Source: Dactylonectria macrodidyma (Eukaryota > Ascomycota > Sordariomycetes > Hypocreales > Nectriaceae). Taken from it: a DNA stretch of 64,000 nucleotides. Of the stretch, positions 46,021-57,087 are shown in pieces; within the stretch, counting starts at the first letter, position 1, and every line of letters starts with the position of its first letter. The translations under genes and the position numbers were made by a program. Location: positions 1,798,001 through 1,862,000 of the forward strand of contig JAGMUV010000004.1 of the NCBI GenBank assembly GCA_020744425.1. Reading direction: 5' to 3'. Under the pieces are notes generated by a model that was given only the letters and a program-made list of their open reading frames with translations, did no database searches and was not told where the DNA came from.

Positions 46021-46901
46021 TCAAAATCTGCTATCAGTATACTAATAGCGATGCCGCAATACGTGCCCTCAGGCATGTAAAGGCGGCTAAGACAGACTTC
46101 CATCTTGAGGAGCGAGTTCTTACCTGGGATCCACTCACTACGGATTTCCATAACGCCTATCTTTCAGCGATATCCATGGCTGCTGCTCGAGGCAAGGAGC
46201 GGATTGTCAGGTACCTTGTTTCTGAATGCAATGTCCAGATCAACCCGATCCCTGATGACCCCGTTTATGATGATTGGATATCTCCTCTTGAGGCTGCGAT
46301 TCGCGGACAGCAAGTCAAAATGGTCAAAACTCTCGTTGAAATGGGCGCTAGAACCCCCCCCCCCTCCGGTGGAAGGTCAGCTTTGCACGTCTCGGCTGCG
46401 GTAGGCTCAATAGAGCTCTTTAACTTCTTTTTGGAAGCCGGATGCGAGATAACTCAAAAGGACGACAACTCAAACACTCCATTTACTTTTGCTATAGCAT
46501 CAAGCAACCCTTATGCTATGATTTGGCACCTCGAGAACTGCGGGTTGATCGGAGATCGGAACGACTACAACAGGCTCGAAAGGGAGTCGGAGCTCCAGCG
46601 CCAAACACAGGAACAACTCAATCGGGCACTATCAAGTAGTCCTCACCTCTCCGGATCTAACCTCCGCAAAATGTGTCGCCAAGCCCTAAGGATCAAAAGG
46701 GGTTATCTTTCTGAAGTCCTTGCTGAGACACCGAATATCCTATATTTGTTACGAGCCGCCAGGACACGTAGACGTTCTAGGGTTACCCACCATATACCTC
46801 GTTCCATTGCGGCACTGATAGACGAATTAATTGTGGGTGGATTCTCTCTGGATATCTATGGTCTCCGCTGGAAGTTATATAGAGCCCCGTTTTGGCGATG
46901 A
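46011..46901 (+). pseudogene. ankyrin-repeat protein fragment
   Basis: The open frame continues from 45942, but the ankyrin-like part begins near 46011. Recognisable units include AYLSAISMAAARGKERIVRYLVSE, SPLEAAIRGQQVKMVKTLVEMGA and SALHVSAAVGSIELFNFFLEAGC, followed by a degenerate unit. The remaining residues are basic and not recognised. No good start codon precedes the first unit, and the open frame runs into the HET relic on the opposite strand, so this is probably a truncated or rearranged gene. A run of ten C residues lies at about 46354. Transcription is uncertain. Confidence 0.5.
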
Positions 46902-47830
46902 TTGTCTAGTATATCAAACTAACAATCCTTTTACTCCTCGTGTAAATTAGCTGCAATTTTTTGACTCTGCGAAGGAAGGGGAACTGAGATGTTCAATGAT
47001 ATAAGTTATTTAGGCTCCGTTCCAAAGAATTGTTTCCCGCCGCTTTTGAAGTGTCTATATGAACTTCCTTTCCTCTTCTTCTTCTTTCTCCTCACCATCT
47101 CAGTCAAATATTGGCAGTGCCGTGCTGCCTTGTTCTCAGAGACATCGTCTCCCGTGCCACATATTGTGTGCAAAGCCCGAGGATTGGCTATCGTAGGATC
47201 CTATGACTCAGACACCGAGGCGAAGCTGAGACGAAGGCTCGTTGGGCCAATACTGAGCCAATCTGGTCACTGGCGGATCGATATTCTATTGGTTGCGTCG
47301 ATTGGTCATCCCTCAGCGAGCTGTTCAAACGTATATTTAAAGGCTCCGGCTCCCTTCACCAGTATGTTCTGCTTCCCTCTCCATCATCATTCCTAGGCCA
47401 GTATTGCACACATGGATTCCTCCCAAGTTGACACGGCCAAGGCATCTGACGCTGACCTGTAGTGAGGCCCCCACACCCACTCGCAAGGAAAAGAACCGCG
47501 TAAGCTTTTGCCTCAGCAGCAGTGGCAACCCGACAGAAGAGAAACAGACCTCAGGAACCGGTGAAGGGGTTTTATCTCTCGCAGATAGCATCGTTGAGGA
47601 GCGGCAGGAAGTCGACCTCACCAGCTCGCCAGCCTCAGTGCGACAGCCCGTATCCATATCACAAGCGCGGCAAAAGGCGACTAGTTTGGCAGTCTCCGTT
47701 GGTATCGACTCGGCAACGAGGGTTGATATGGAGCCCCATGGAGTCGTTGACCAAGGTAATAGCTATTGTATTTTAGGCCCTGCGCATAAGGACTAATCCT
47801 CAATAGTCAGAGAAGCGCCCGAGGAGAGAC
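46902..47830. other. intergenic region, no gene recognised
   Basis: The open frames here (46989-47396 and 47404-47796) show no recognisable family. The DNA probably belongs to the decayed island. No terminal repeats or transposase were found. Confidence 0.4.
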
Positions 47831-47879
47831 GCAGCAGTGGCCCCCGCGGTGGTCAATCTCGCACCTCTGACAATCGAGT

Positions 47880-48237
47880 CGCCAAGACACCACAGATCCG
47901 AGTCGCCAAGAATCGAATTGCCATTTGGGTAATTGCTTGGAAGGCGTATTGCCGCAGCCATGGAGGACGATGTTAGCACCCCCCTTCTCAGCTGAGCCGA
48001 TGAGGGTCTCGATTCTCTCCCTGGACTTGGGCATGATGACAGAAGATGAATTTGATGATACTCTCGGGGAGTCCAGCCTCTTTAGTATTCTCAGCTTTGA
48101 TCATGATGGTGCTAGGGCCACGCTCAGAGGGCTTAATCATGGGTTTGCTCCTAGGAGATCGGAATACACCACAAAAGGATTATGCCAGGGAATTCTATCT
48201 GGATGGGAATTGGAGGTTCCTTTGTCTTGAGGAATGA
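47880..48237 (-). pseudogene. ALDH6 (methylmalonate-semialdehyde dehydrogenase) relic with internal deletion
   Basis: On the minus strand, three fragments follow each other in the order found in ALDH6. An FPGIILLWCIP-like segment is followed, in another frame, by IKPSERGPSTIMIKAENTKEAGLPESI. Then, after a gap of more than 100 family residues, ERIETLIGSAEKGGANIVLHGCG appears. The catalytic Cys region lies in the deleted part. Frameshifts and stops separate the pieces. This is a dead fragment. A working gene, if the genome has one, lies elsewhere. The match is by memory of the family pattern. Confidence 0.55.
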
Positions 48238-49058
48238 AAGGTCCCAGCTTATGCGAAGGGGGAGATGGCAGCAAGAAAGCTAGATGGTTGCGAGTCTTAC
48301 GACTTCGCTGGTGATGTGAGTAACCGTCTCAGCAACCCATAGCCTTACAGAACATCATCACGCCGCATCTGCAAGCGTCTTATCCTGTTCAAACTTGATG
48401 CATGCAGCCGAATGGTTCCAGTTTCTCGGGAATCAGGCACACGAAGCTGAGGACGATCTGGTGTTGAATAAGGCAAGTGGGTATGCGGATCAATGACAGA
48501 TGGTGGACTTACGATGCCATGTGGTCAGAGAAATCGACAACGGTTTCTCAGGGACAACATCGTCCCAAGCTGCACCCTTGCCACTCTTCTGACTACCCCA
48601 TCTTCCTCCAAGTCGAAGCTAGACTCGGGTTCCCCGCACGATAGCTTACGATAAGTGCGTCGTTAGTCTTGTTGCCCCCAACCTCATCCGAATCGGTATC
48701 AGCCTAGTCCCACAATCCGCTAAGCCGGCGTCGTCGTCGGCACCCTGTTCTCTAAGAAGGGAAGGCTATCCCGCCCAGCGTCAGCTTCGAGGCAAGATAA
48801 CGCTGCCGACGCTTTTGATAGTGTGTCTAGAATAAGGCGTGTAGCCTGATCACATGGCTCAATTGATCGTCTCATTATTATCGAGCTACCCTTGACTCTG
48901 CGGCATTCATCGGAAGTGCTGCCGACGTGCAAGCTTGGGTGCCGCATCGTGAAATTATATCTGTACCCCAACTGAAGCACTTCGTCTGCGGCACACACTT
49001 GCAATTCATCTTCTCTTTCTCTCGTTTCCAGGACCAATTGCTGCTTCTCTCCATCGCC
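48238..49058. other. intergenic region
   Basis: This stretch is the right border of the decayed island, plus the promoter and leader of the FMN oxidase gene. No other gene is recognised. Confidence 0.45.
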
Positions 49059-50476
49059 ATGGCCAACCGCGGAAAGACGTACGACGCTCGCGTCCACACC
49101 ATTGCCGACTTGAAGGAGCTTGGCAGTGCCAGCCTCCCCAAGATGTACAAAGGTGCGTGCCTAGACCCGACGGTATAAACAGCTGGACCGTGCTGAAACC
49201 CGGGGTGCAGATTACTTCAACGAGGGCGCAATGGATCTGTTGACGTATGTATCGCCTGTGACGATGCGATTCTCTATAATTAATATTGACATCCATCCCA
49301 GACTCAAGGACAACGAAGACGCATACAACCGCTACAAGATCCGCCCGCGCGTGCTGGTCAACGTGCAAGATGTCGACATCAGCGGGTCCATTTTTGGGTG
49401 CAAGACGTCGATGCCGCTGGGCTTCAGTCCGGCTGCCATGCACCGCCTCGCTCACCCCGACGGCGAGTTAGCGACGTCGCGCGCGGCAGCTAAGGCTGGC
49501 ATAGCAATGGGCTTGTCCTCGTACGCGACCGAGTCCATTGAGGATGTCGGCGCCCAGGGACTAGGTAATCCGTATGCCATGCAAGTGTGCGTGGTCAAGG
49601 ACCGTGCCGTAACACTGCAGATTCTCCAACGAGCTGAAGGTAAGTTTCTTACATTATTTATCAGCCTTGTGATATCTTTCCGTTGTCTAACAAATGCATC
49701 GGTGCAGCCGCCGGCTACAAGGCCATCCTCCTCTCCGTCGATGTCCCCGTCCTAGGCCGCCGCCTCAACGAATACCGCAACAGCTTCATTCTGCCCGACG
49801 ACATGGCATGGCCGAACCTGCTCTCCGACGGCAAGAGCGAGCTCAGCGGCGAAAATACAGGCAAGAACGACGGCAACGACTTTGATCCGTCGCTGGACTG
49901 GGAGTCGGCCATCCCGTGGCTGCGCCGCAACACCAAGCTGCAGCTCTGGATCAAGGGCGTCTACGGCGCCGAGGACGTTGAGTTGGCGATCAAGTACGGG
50001 CTGGACGGTGTAATTGTGTCTAATCATGGCGGTCGGCAGCTTGATGGTGTGCCTGCGACGCTGGATGCGCTGCGAGAGTGTGCTATTGCGGCTGGTGGTA
50101 GGATTCCCGTGGCTGTGGATGGTGGCATCCGACGCGGCACCGATATCTTCAAGGCTCTCGCCATGGGAGCTTCTCACTGCTTCGTGGGACGGATTCCCAT
50201 CTGGGGTCTCGCGGTCCGTCATACCTACCCTGCTGTCTTACTTATTCACCCCAACTAATACGTAATAGTACAACGGACAACAGGGTGTCGAGCTGGCCAT
50301 CCAGATCCTCATGGACGAGTTCAAAATTACCATGGCTCTCGCTGGGTACGTATTCACGATGAACACTGCATTTCACTTGCTAACCATTTTTCTTTGTTAG
50401 GTGCAAAACGATCAAGGACATTACCCGCGACCACCTGCGATATCTGGATGGAAACGGCTTGTTGGCAAAGTTGTAA
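49059..50476 (+). CDS. FMN-dependent 2-hydroxyacid oxidase (lactate/glycolate oxidase type)
   Basis: Six exons (49059-49152, 49211-49244, 49302-49639, 49708-50213, 50269-50345, 50401-50476) sum to 1032 nt, or 343 residues, with every junction in frame. The fold is the FMN-binding TIM barrel. It shows MPLGFSPAAMHRLAHPDGE, LSSYATESIEDV, LSVDVPVLGRR, then QLWIKGV (phosphate-side Lys) and the catalytic signature SNHGGRQLDG with its His and Arg. DGGIRRGTDIFKALAMGA follows. It would oxidise an (S)-2-hydroxyacid such as L-lactate or glycolate, reducing oxygen. There is no cytochrome b5 domain, so it is not a flavocytochrome b2. The fourth donor (GTCCGT) is weak but the only one that keeps frame. The C-terminal LLAKL is not a canonical PTS1, so its cellular location is uncertain. 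Confidence 0.9.
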
Positions 50477-51225
50477 AAAAATGAGTGTGACAGCATTGCA
50501 TATAGATTTAGCGTTGCATAGATTATTCGCCAATACATTATCATTAAACCCGCCTCTCCTTGCATTGACTCTCGGTGCACTCGTTGACACAAGTCGTTTT
50601 TGTGACCGCATCGCAGCAATCGCTCACCAAATAGATCGCACGTTGCCGTGCCTCTCACATAGGCAAAATGACTTCTTCAATTCTGCAAGATGTTATGACT
50701 AAATTACCGACCATATGAACTGTCGCATCTTAGAGCCCCCACGAGAATGTCACACTGGACCGGGTCATTTGGAGGGCGTACGCGATCTTCAAAAACCACT
50801 CTCTGACACACCTCCCGGCCGCTCCGTTCTCGGCGAACCGCAACAGCGCAGACTTGCCTCATTCCACGTTATTTGTATCACGAGGACATGCGCATAAGTG
50901 GACTAGACGCCACAATGACTATCTCGATTCATTGTATCGTCAGTGGCCAAGTCGATATAGAAGTGTACCCCGCGTGATAACTTTCCTGATTAAGTTGACG
51001 CAAACCAGCTGCGACATCATCTTTGTCACGCTAAATCGCGGGGCACTTGAGATGGGAATCGACAGCGAGGACGACATTCCGATGAGTATAATAATGCGTT
51101 CGAGTGTTTGAATAGATTTGTTTTATTGTTCATTCTCATTCTCATCAGTTTCATCTTTTCTCCCTCATCTCCAAGCTTGCCCTTCCATTTACACCCATCT
51201 TCTCCTTATACCCCGTTATTTCACC
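50477..51225. other. intergenic region
   Basis: The 3' flank of the FMN oxidase gene and the promoter of the aldolase gene. The leader of the latter is C/T-rich (51120-51220). No other gene is seen. Confidence 0.5.
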
Positions 51226-52122
51226 ATGTCCGCCAACGTCAAGGAGCCCTCAGGCATCATGGTCGCCCTCATTACCCCCTACAAGGCGGACGGCTCCATC
51301 GACCTGGCCGAAATCGACACGCACGTCAACCGCCTCATTGACGCCGGCGTGCACGGCCTAGTCCCCGGCGGCAGCACCGGCGAGTTCACCGCCCTTAACA
51401 CTGAGGAGCGCAAGCAGCTCGTTGAGCAGGTCGTCAAGTCTGCCGCTGGTCGAGCCCACGTCATGGCCGGCATCGGCGAGCTGTCAACCTCCAAGGCTGT
51501 TGACTTGGCTATTCATGCTGCCAAGGCTGGTGCTCACTCGCTCATGGTCGTGCCGCCCTTCTATGACGCCCCCAACAAGGATGAGCTCAAGGAGCACATG
51601 AAGGAGATCCATGAGGCGAGCGGTCTCCCCATCGTCTACTACAACATCCCCTCAGCCAGCGGTGTGACCCTTTCCCCCCAAGAAATCGCCGATCTCAACA
51701 CAGTCGGCGTCCACTACCTCAAGGACACATCCGGCAACGGCCCCGCCCTGACGGAGCTGCTCTTCGCGCACAACACGGCCATCACGGCCTTCAACGGCTG
51801 GGACACTCTGACCTTCTACGGCCTGGCTGCGGGGGCCAAGGGCTCCGTTTGGGGCGCGACCAACTTCATCCCCGAGCTGAGCATGCAGCTGTGGGACGCC
51901 GTGGCCGTCAAGGGTGACCTGAAGCTGGGCCGCGAGCTGTGGGCCAAGATCTTCCCCATCTGCAAGATCCTCGAATCCAACAACTACTGCGCCGCTGTAA
52001 AGACCGCCATGGAGCTGCGTGGCTGGTCGACCGGTGGTATTCGCAAGCCCTTTAAGATGCTACAGGGAGATGCCAAGGCCGAGCTTGAGGCTGCTCTCAA
52101 GAGCGCGGAAGTTCTGCAATGA
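51226..52122 (+). CDS. DHDPS/KDG-aldolase family enzyme
   Basis: This is a single-exon, 298-residue class I aldolase. I start at 51226 (CACCATGTCC). The frame is open 36 codons further up, but that part is pyrimidine-rich leader. The family signs are GGSTGEF at about 48-54, Tyr139 in YYNIPS, and the Schiff-base Lys166 in LKDTSGN. Fungi make lysine by the aminoadipate route, so dihydrodipicolinate synthesis is unlikely. Fungal members instead cleave 2-keto-3-deoxy sugar acids (for example in D-galacturonate breakdown) or related 2-oxo acids. The exact substrate is not decidable here. It is probably cytosolic. Confidence 0.9.
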   Translation: MSANVKEPSGIMVALITPYKADGSIDLAEIDTHVNRLIDAGVHGLVPGGSTGEFTALNTEERKQLVEQVVKSAAGRAHVMAGIGELSTSKAVDLAIHAAKAGAHSLMVVPPFYDAPNKDELKEHMKEIHEASGLPIVYYNIPSASGVTLSPQEIADLNTVGVHYLKDTSGNGPALTELLFAHNTAITAFNGWDTLTFYGLAAGAKGSVWGATNFIPELSMQLWDAVAVKGDLKLGRELWAKIFPICKILESNNYCAAVKTAMELRGWSTGGIRKPFKMLQGDAKAELEAALKSAEVLQ

Positions 52123-52433
52123 TAATGTAAAAGGATTGAAGTAAATGAATACAAAATGGCTTTATATAGAGATTAAACAAAAAATACAATACTTTAAACA
52201 TCTTGGTTCAAAACACGCATTTGATGAATGTTTAAAATTCATGTTTGATACCACATCTCAGTGGGCTAGGAGCTCTTGGGAGTCGACAACGAACAATCGA
52301 AAGATGACTAGTATTGGGCCCTACTTCTTTGCTCTCATCAACATTTCCAGCCATTTACGCCATGTCATCTTCGCAACACATGCCCGGCTTGTCCAACAGG
52401 CTATCTCGGCCAGTAATGTACTTGGTGAAATGT
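52123..52433. other. short intergenic region between convergent genes
   Basis: An A+T-rich 3' flank shared by the aldolase gene and the DUF4267 gene. No further feature is recognised. Confidence 0.5.
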
Positions 52434-52832
52434 TCAATGACTCGAGCCCTGAGTCAAGCCAGCAAACCCCATGGCGGCGAAAATGAGGGAGCCGAAAAGA
52501 CGAAAGACGCCGGTGGACTTCAAACCCTCGTTCCAAAGCAGAATACAGTCGACGGGTCCGAGATAGCCTCCTATGACAACTAGGAACGTATCAAGCACAG
52601 CGTACTGGCGTCGGGAGTAGAAGATGAACATGAGAATGCCGAGACAGGCCGTCCGGGCGTTGCCGACGTGCCAGACGGGCCAAGTCTCCGGGACATTGGC
52701 GATGCGAGCTGGCAAGCCATAGTGTAAAAGGACACTGCGGGTGCCATCGATAAGAGGCCAGATAGTGCCCCAGCATTGCGCGCCGGCTGTGAAGAGTGCG
52801 GGGATGTGACGGTATTGGAAATCTTGGAACAT
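52434..52832 (-). CDS. DUF4267 small membrane protein
   Basis: This is a single-exon, 132-residue protein with about four hydrophobic segments: around IPALFTAGAQCWGTIW, ARTACLGILMFIFYS, YAVLDTFLVVIGGYLGPVDCILLW and VFRLFGSLIFAAMGFAGL. The Gly-rich second helix with NARTACLGILMF matches my memory of DUF4267, a family of small fungal and bacterial membrane proteins of unknown function. It is convergent with the aldolase gene. No functional link is evident. Confidence 0.72.
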   Translation of the reverse strand: MFQDFQYRHIPALFTAGAQCWGTIWPLIDGTRSVLLHYGLPARIANVPETWPVWHVGNARTACLGILMFIFYSRRQYAVLDTFLVVIGGYLGPVDCILLWNEGLKSTGVFRLFGSLIFAAMGFAGLTQGSSH

Positions 52833-53399
52833 GGTGGCAGAGTTGAGCTTGTCAAGAGGAAATCGATGCGAGGTGGCGTGTGTCCTAGCTGTGAGGGTTC
52901 TTGGGGAAGGTTGCGAGCTAGAGCAGAGCCTATCGGCTCAGATCTCTTCTGCAACATTCACTTTAAGTGCTTCAATCTATTTCACTGCTGTGGCGCTTAT
53001 TGCTCGAAGCAATACGATGAAGGTTAGTCTGACGTGATCACCAAAGTGCGGGGTTATCTATGCGGTAAGATCTACTCGCCGCCAAAGCTCGCGTCCGATG
53101 TAATACATGAAGGACTTATTGGGAATACCCCTGTGCATAAGCGTCATGCGGCATGTAAGTTGATAGTAAGAATGTGTGTTTAAGCTTACTACATCATGTT
53201 TGACTTACTCGATTTGGTGTTATGCACCGCGCGCACGTCATGAGATACGCCAGTGGATTCACGTGGAAATGAAGTTTATGTGTAGGTGAATACAGTGTAA
53301 GTCTGCCACTGTCAGACATCTATAGTGTCAAACTATTCCTCTAATGATTCCAAGTCTCTCATGATACGCCGCTGTAAACAATATAATAACTCCAATACA
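52833..53399. other. intergenic region
   Basis: Promoter of the DUF4267 gene and 3' flank of the transcription factor gene. Nothing else is recognised. Confidence 0.5.
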
Positions 53400-55778
53400 T
53401 TAACAATCCACAAGAACACAGGGCCAGCTCAGCGTCCAATCACCCGTCTGCTTCCGCCTCTCCCATATCGACGACACAATCTGCTTCGCCGGTTTAGGCG
53501 TAAAAAACAGCCCCCGCTCGTCCGTCGCAGTCAGACACTTGAGCGACTGCTCCTGCAGTTCAGGCGTCGCAGCCTCGCACGCGGCGATGAACGCCGGCCA
53601 GGCGAGGCTTGCGGCAAAATCCTGATCGTCAATCATCTGCTCGAGGCACGGCTCGAGGAAATTCAGCGTCTTCTTAACCATATCCTGCAGGATCATAGCG
53701 TTGAGATCGTAGACGCGCCGGTAGAAGTAGATGACGAGGGCCTGGTGGATGGCCAGCGCCATGGAGCGCGCGTGCGGGTGATCCATCAGCTCCGCGCTCT
53801 CCGGGGCCGGCAGGTTGGGCGGACGCGGAGGCCCCACGGATTCGGTCACCATGGACCAGGACCAAATGCTCGTCTCTAGCGTCTTGACGTGGTGCGCCAG
53901 GTCGACGGACAGCTTGGGGTTGCATCGTGCGAGCGACTCCAGGCGGTTCTTTTCGTTGGCGACGGAAATAGTCTGCGAAAGCAGCGTCATCAACGACTCG
54001 GGGACGCCGTAGATGACCGGATATAGCGTCTCTTTCCACTGGCCTTGGACCTCTAGATGGATATCACGATAGCCGAGCTCCAGGCCCTTTTCCTGGTCCG
54101 GGTCGAGACCGATGTTGAGGGAATCCTCGGCAAGCCGGAACGTGCGGACACTGAGGGCAGTTTGGCTATTCTCGGTGGACTCGTTTATGATGCTTTCAGG
54201 GGATATGGATACGCTCTCGGCGATAACGCGGAGATGAGTGTACATGTGATGGAGGAGGCGGATCTTATAGGGGTTCGCATTGACCAGTCCTCGCAGACGG
54301 ATTAAGCGCTCGGCATCGAGGAGGAATATTCTAAAGGCGTGGCCCCCATTGAAAAGCTAATAATATTAGTGTTGGGCTGATAGACTCTGGATATCACACA
54401 TACCGAAGTCATTGCCATGGCCAAAATGGCCATCAACAACTCTCTGTACCTGGCCTGCTTGGGCCCAAACATCTCCATCTGCAGTGCGTTGCGCAAGTGC
54501 TGCTGGGCCTTTTCCTGATGACGCTCGCCCACCTCCCGCCAGTGACTCGCAAATAGGCCCGGCTTGTTAGTCGCGTGAAGTTGAAAGGCACTATGGGCGA
54601 GGAGTGTGTAAAGTATAGTCGAGCGGGTATGCGACGTGCCGTTCCACAGAGACAGCTCGGCGAATGTCTCGAGCGCGCACGGCAGGAAGATGAGCTGCCA
54701 GGGCGACTTGCGCTTGGCCTGCATCGACGCCGTGGCTCCATCGATGTGCTGCTTATAGTATCGGAGCAAGGGCTCCGCGTGCTCGGGGAGGTTGAGTGTG
54801 TGGCCGTGAGGCTGTAGGAAGACTCCAGGCGAGACAGGACGCGGTGTGATGTCCATCCGCGGCGGCGATACTTCCTCCTCGTTGGTGACATCGGCACTCA
54901 TGGCGCCGCTCTCGATGGCGCGCGACACGAAGCTAGGACTGAACAACGACAAGCCCTCGACGGCCGGCGGGCTCTCCAGGAAGTAGTTTGTCATGGACGG
55001 GTCTGTTATCAGCAGGGTACCCGGGCTTCCGCCATCGTGGCCGTGCATCCCGAGCGACGGATCGAGCGAGCCCACAAACAGGTCAAAGTTGGCCTCGTTG
55101 ATCTGGTCCGGCCAGTGCTGGCGATGGATCTCCTCAGCGAGGCCGTCGGGGTCCGCGCACGCGCCGAGGTCTGAGTCAACGCTGATGATGTTGCTAGATG
55201 CGGAGGAGTTGGAATGGGGAGAGGAGATGGATATGTCGCCGGCGAGAAACAGTTCATCCTGGGTTGGAACTGGCGCTGGAGCTGGAGCAGAAGCTGGGTT
55301 GTGGGCGTCGAAAACACCAAATGGGCCCTTAACAAGGCTCGGAGTACCGGTTTCAAGGCCATCGCTCCTCTCGCATGCCGAGTCGATGTCGGCCAACAGG
55401 TCCATGGCCGACTGGCGGCCCAGACTGTCGGCCAGCTCGATGGTCATAAGTCGGCGATGTGCCTCTGTTTGATCGTGTTAATAGCCACCCATCAGGATCC
55501 ATCACCGCGGTGGATATGAACAACTCACCGGTGAATAGTGGATATCGAAACTGGGACCCCCGATGCGTCAGCTGCTGCTCCGGCCGCATCGCCGCATCCC
55601 CATCGGTGACCCAGAACAGCCGGGCTCCGTAACCTCCGCAGTCAAGTCCGAGCCGGCGACAGGTCCCGCAATCGGGCCGGGCCTCGTCGCATTTCGCGTG
55701 CCGGCTGCGGCATGTCCGGCAGCCGGTGAAGGTGCGGGTTCGCTCGACCTTGCCGCCGCTGCTGCTGGGTTTCGTCAT
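53400..55778 (-). CDS. Zn2Cys6 transcription factor (Fungal_trans_2 type)
   Basis: Exons 55778-55529, 55464-54404 and 54356-53400 encode 755 residues, and both introns keep frame. The binuclear zinc cluster is complete: C20-x2-C23-x6-C30-x6-C37-x2-C40-x6-C47 (GCRTCRSRHAKCDE...CGTCRRLGLDC). It is preceded by a basic KVERTRTFTG stretch. A low-complexity Pro/Ala/Ser linker follows. The C-terminal 450 residues have the helical layout of the ARG81/acriflavine-sensitivity type (HAEPLLRYYKQHI, LFNGGHAFRIFLLDAERLIRLRG, MALAIHQALVIYFYRRVYDLNAMILQDMV). It is a nuclear DNA-binding regulator, and its targets are unknown. It is 50 kb from the CGGWCCG promoter, so no link is implied. Confidence 0.9.
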
Positions 55779-57087
55779 GACAAATGGAAAAGGTGCAAAG
55801 GTGCTAGGAGATGAGATGATGAATAGAGCAATGTCGAGATAGGCAAGTGGGGAGGGGGGAGAATGGTAAAAGGGCGGCGGTGGATGGAGAGGACAAGACA
55901 AGGGGGGAAGATCAAAAGGGAAGAGGGACTTTCCTGATGCAAATATGCCAGAGGAGATGGAGAATCTGGGGGAGACAACAAAACTCGAACGCCCTTCTCT
56001 TCGATATCATATCTAGAGGAATCTCAGCGCGACGACGAAGTGGCGATTGCGAGACACATCCACGGCTCTTCTGCGATAGGAATGCTTCCGCGGGCAGTGT
56101 GGTGGGCCCCATCTCTGCCTACGTCTCCTGTCTCCAGGGATCCCTCCCCCTCTGAGATCCCATCCATCTGGGACAGCTTGCAACTAATTTAGTGCAGACT
56201 TGTAAGCCGAACGGCCCCGGAGGGTTCTAGCTCGACACTAACACATGCCCGCGATTCATGTGGGGAAGGCGAAAGAGCGAGACCTGATGGGATTCCCGAG
56301 GTGATGGTGGGCAGCATCGTGAGATGGATGTAGGAACAGGTACCTCTCTTTTCCAGTATACAGACACCTCTCTTTCTCACTATACAATCAACACATCTCT
56401 CTTGTCCTCGATATCTCTGGTTGCTCACCAATCCGCATCTCATACCAGCCAATCTACCCAATTCACCACCCCACTCTGGGCTTGGTCGTGCACACCATGA
56501 TTCTCTGCCTCTAACCACAGTACCTACCACGTACGCCAAGCTGAAGAAGCTCGCCGGGTCCGTTATCAAAGCCCAGACCTATCTCGGACGCTACAACTAG
56601 CATTCTTTTCACAAGGCGGGGGAACTGGAGACACGCACTGATTGCCATATGCTTGCTTGTTTCTACCAGTGGTGGCGCCGCCTCATGGATTTTCAAAACA
56701 GTAGGTTTCCGCGACCAGCCTCCAAATCAAGCGACTTGTGGGCGGTGTCTGACCCTTCTCATGCGACAATTCTGCAACGGGAAGGCAGAACAAAGCCGGC
56801 ATAACTGCCAATTGGTTTCATTATTCATCATGATTTGCTGTCCATACAGCTTAATAATTATTTTCGTCTGTCCATTTCTATGTCTTACATCCCCGCTCTC
56901 ATGACATCGTTGGCTCCCCAAACGCCATTTCACGCGTAGATTAGTAATGACGTAGAAGTAATGGCGGTATAAAAGTAGCACCATCCAGCTGCACGAGCTT
57001 AGAGATGAGCTTCATTGCAAAGTGTCCATACGTCCATCATAATTGTCATCAACATTAAACTGATACCCCTCCGAATAACACGCCAGC
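55779..57087. other. intergenic region between divergent genes
   Basis: About 1.3 kb of shared upstream DNA for the transcription factor and the epimerase-like gene. The first part is purine-rich on the plus strand (5' leader of the factor). The open frame 56189-56569 (minus) has no domain. Confidence 0.5.
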
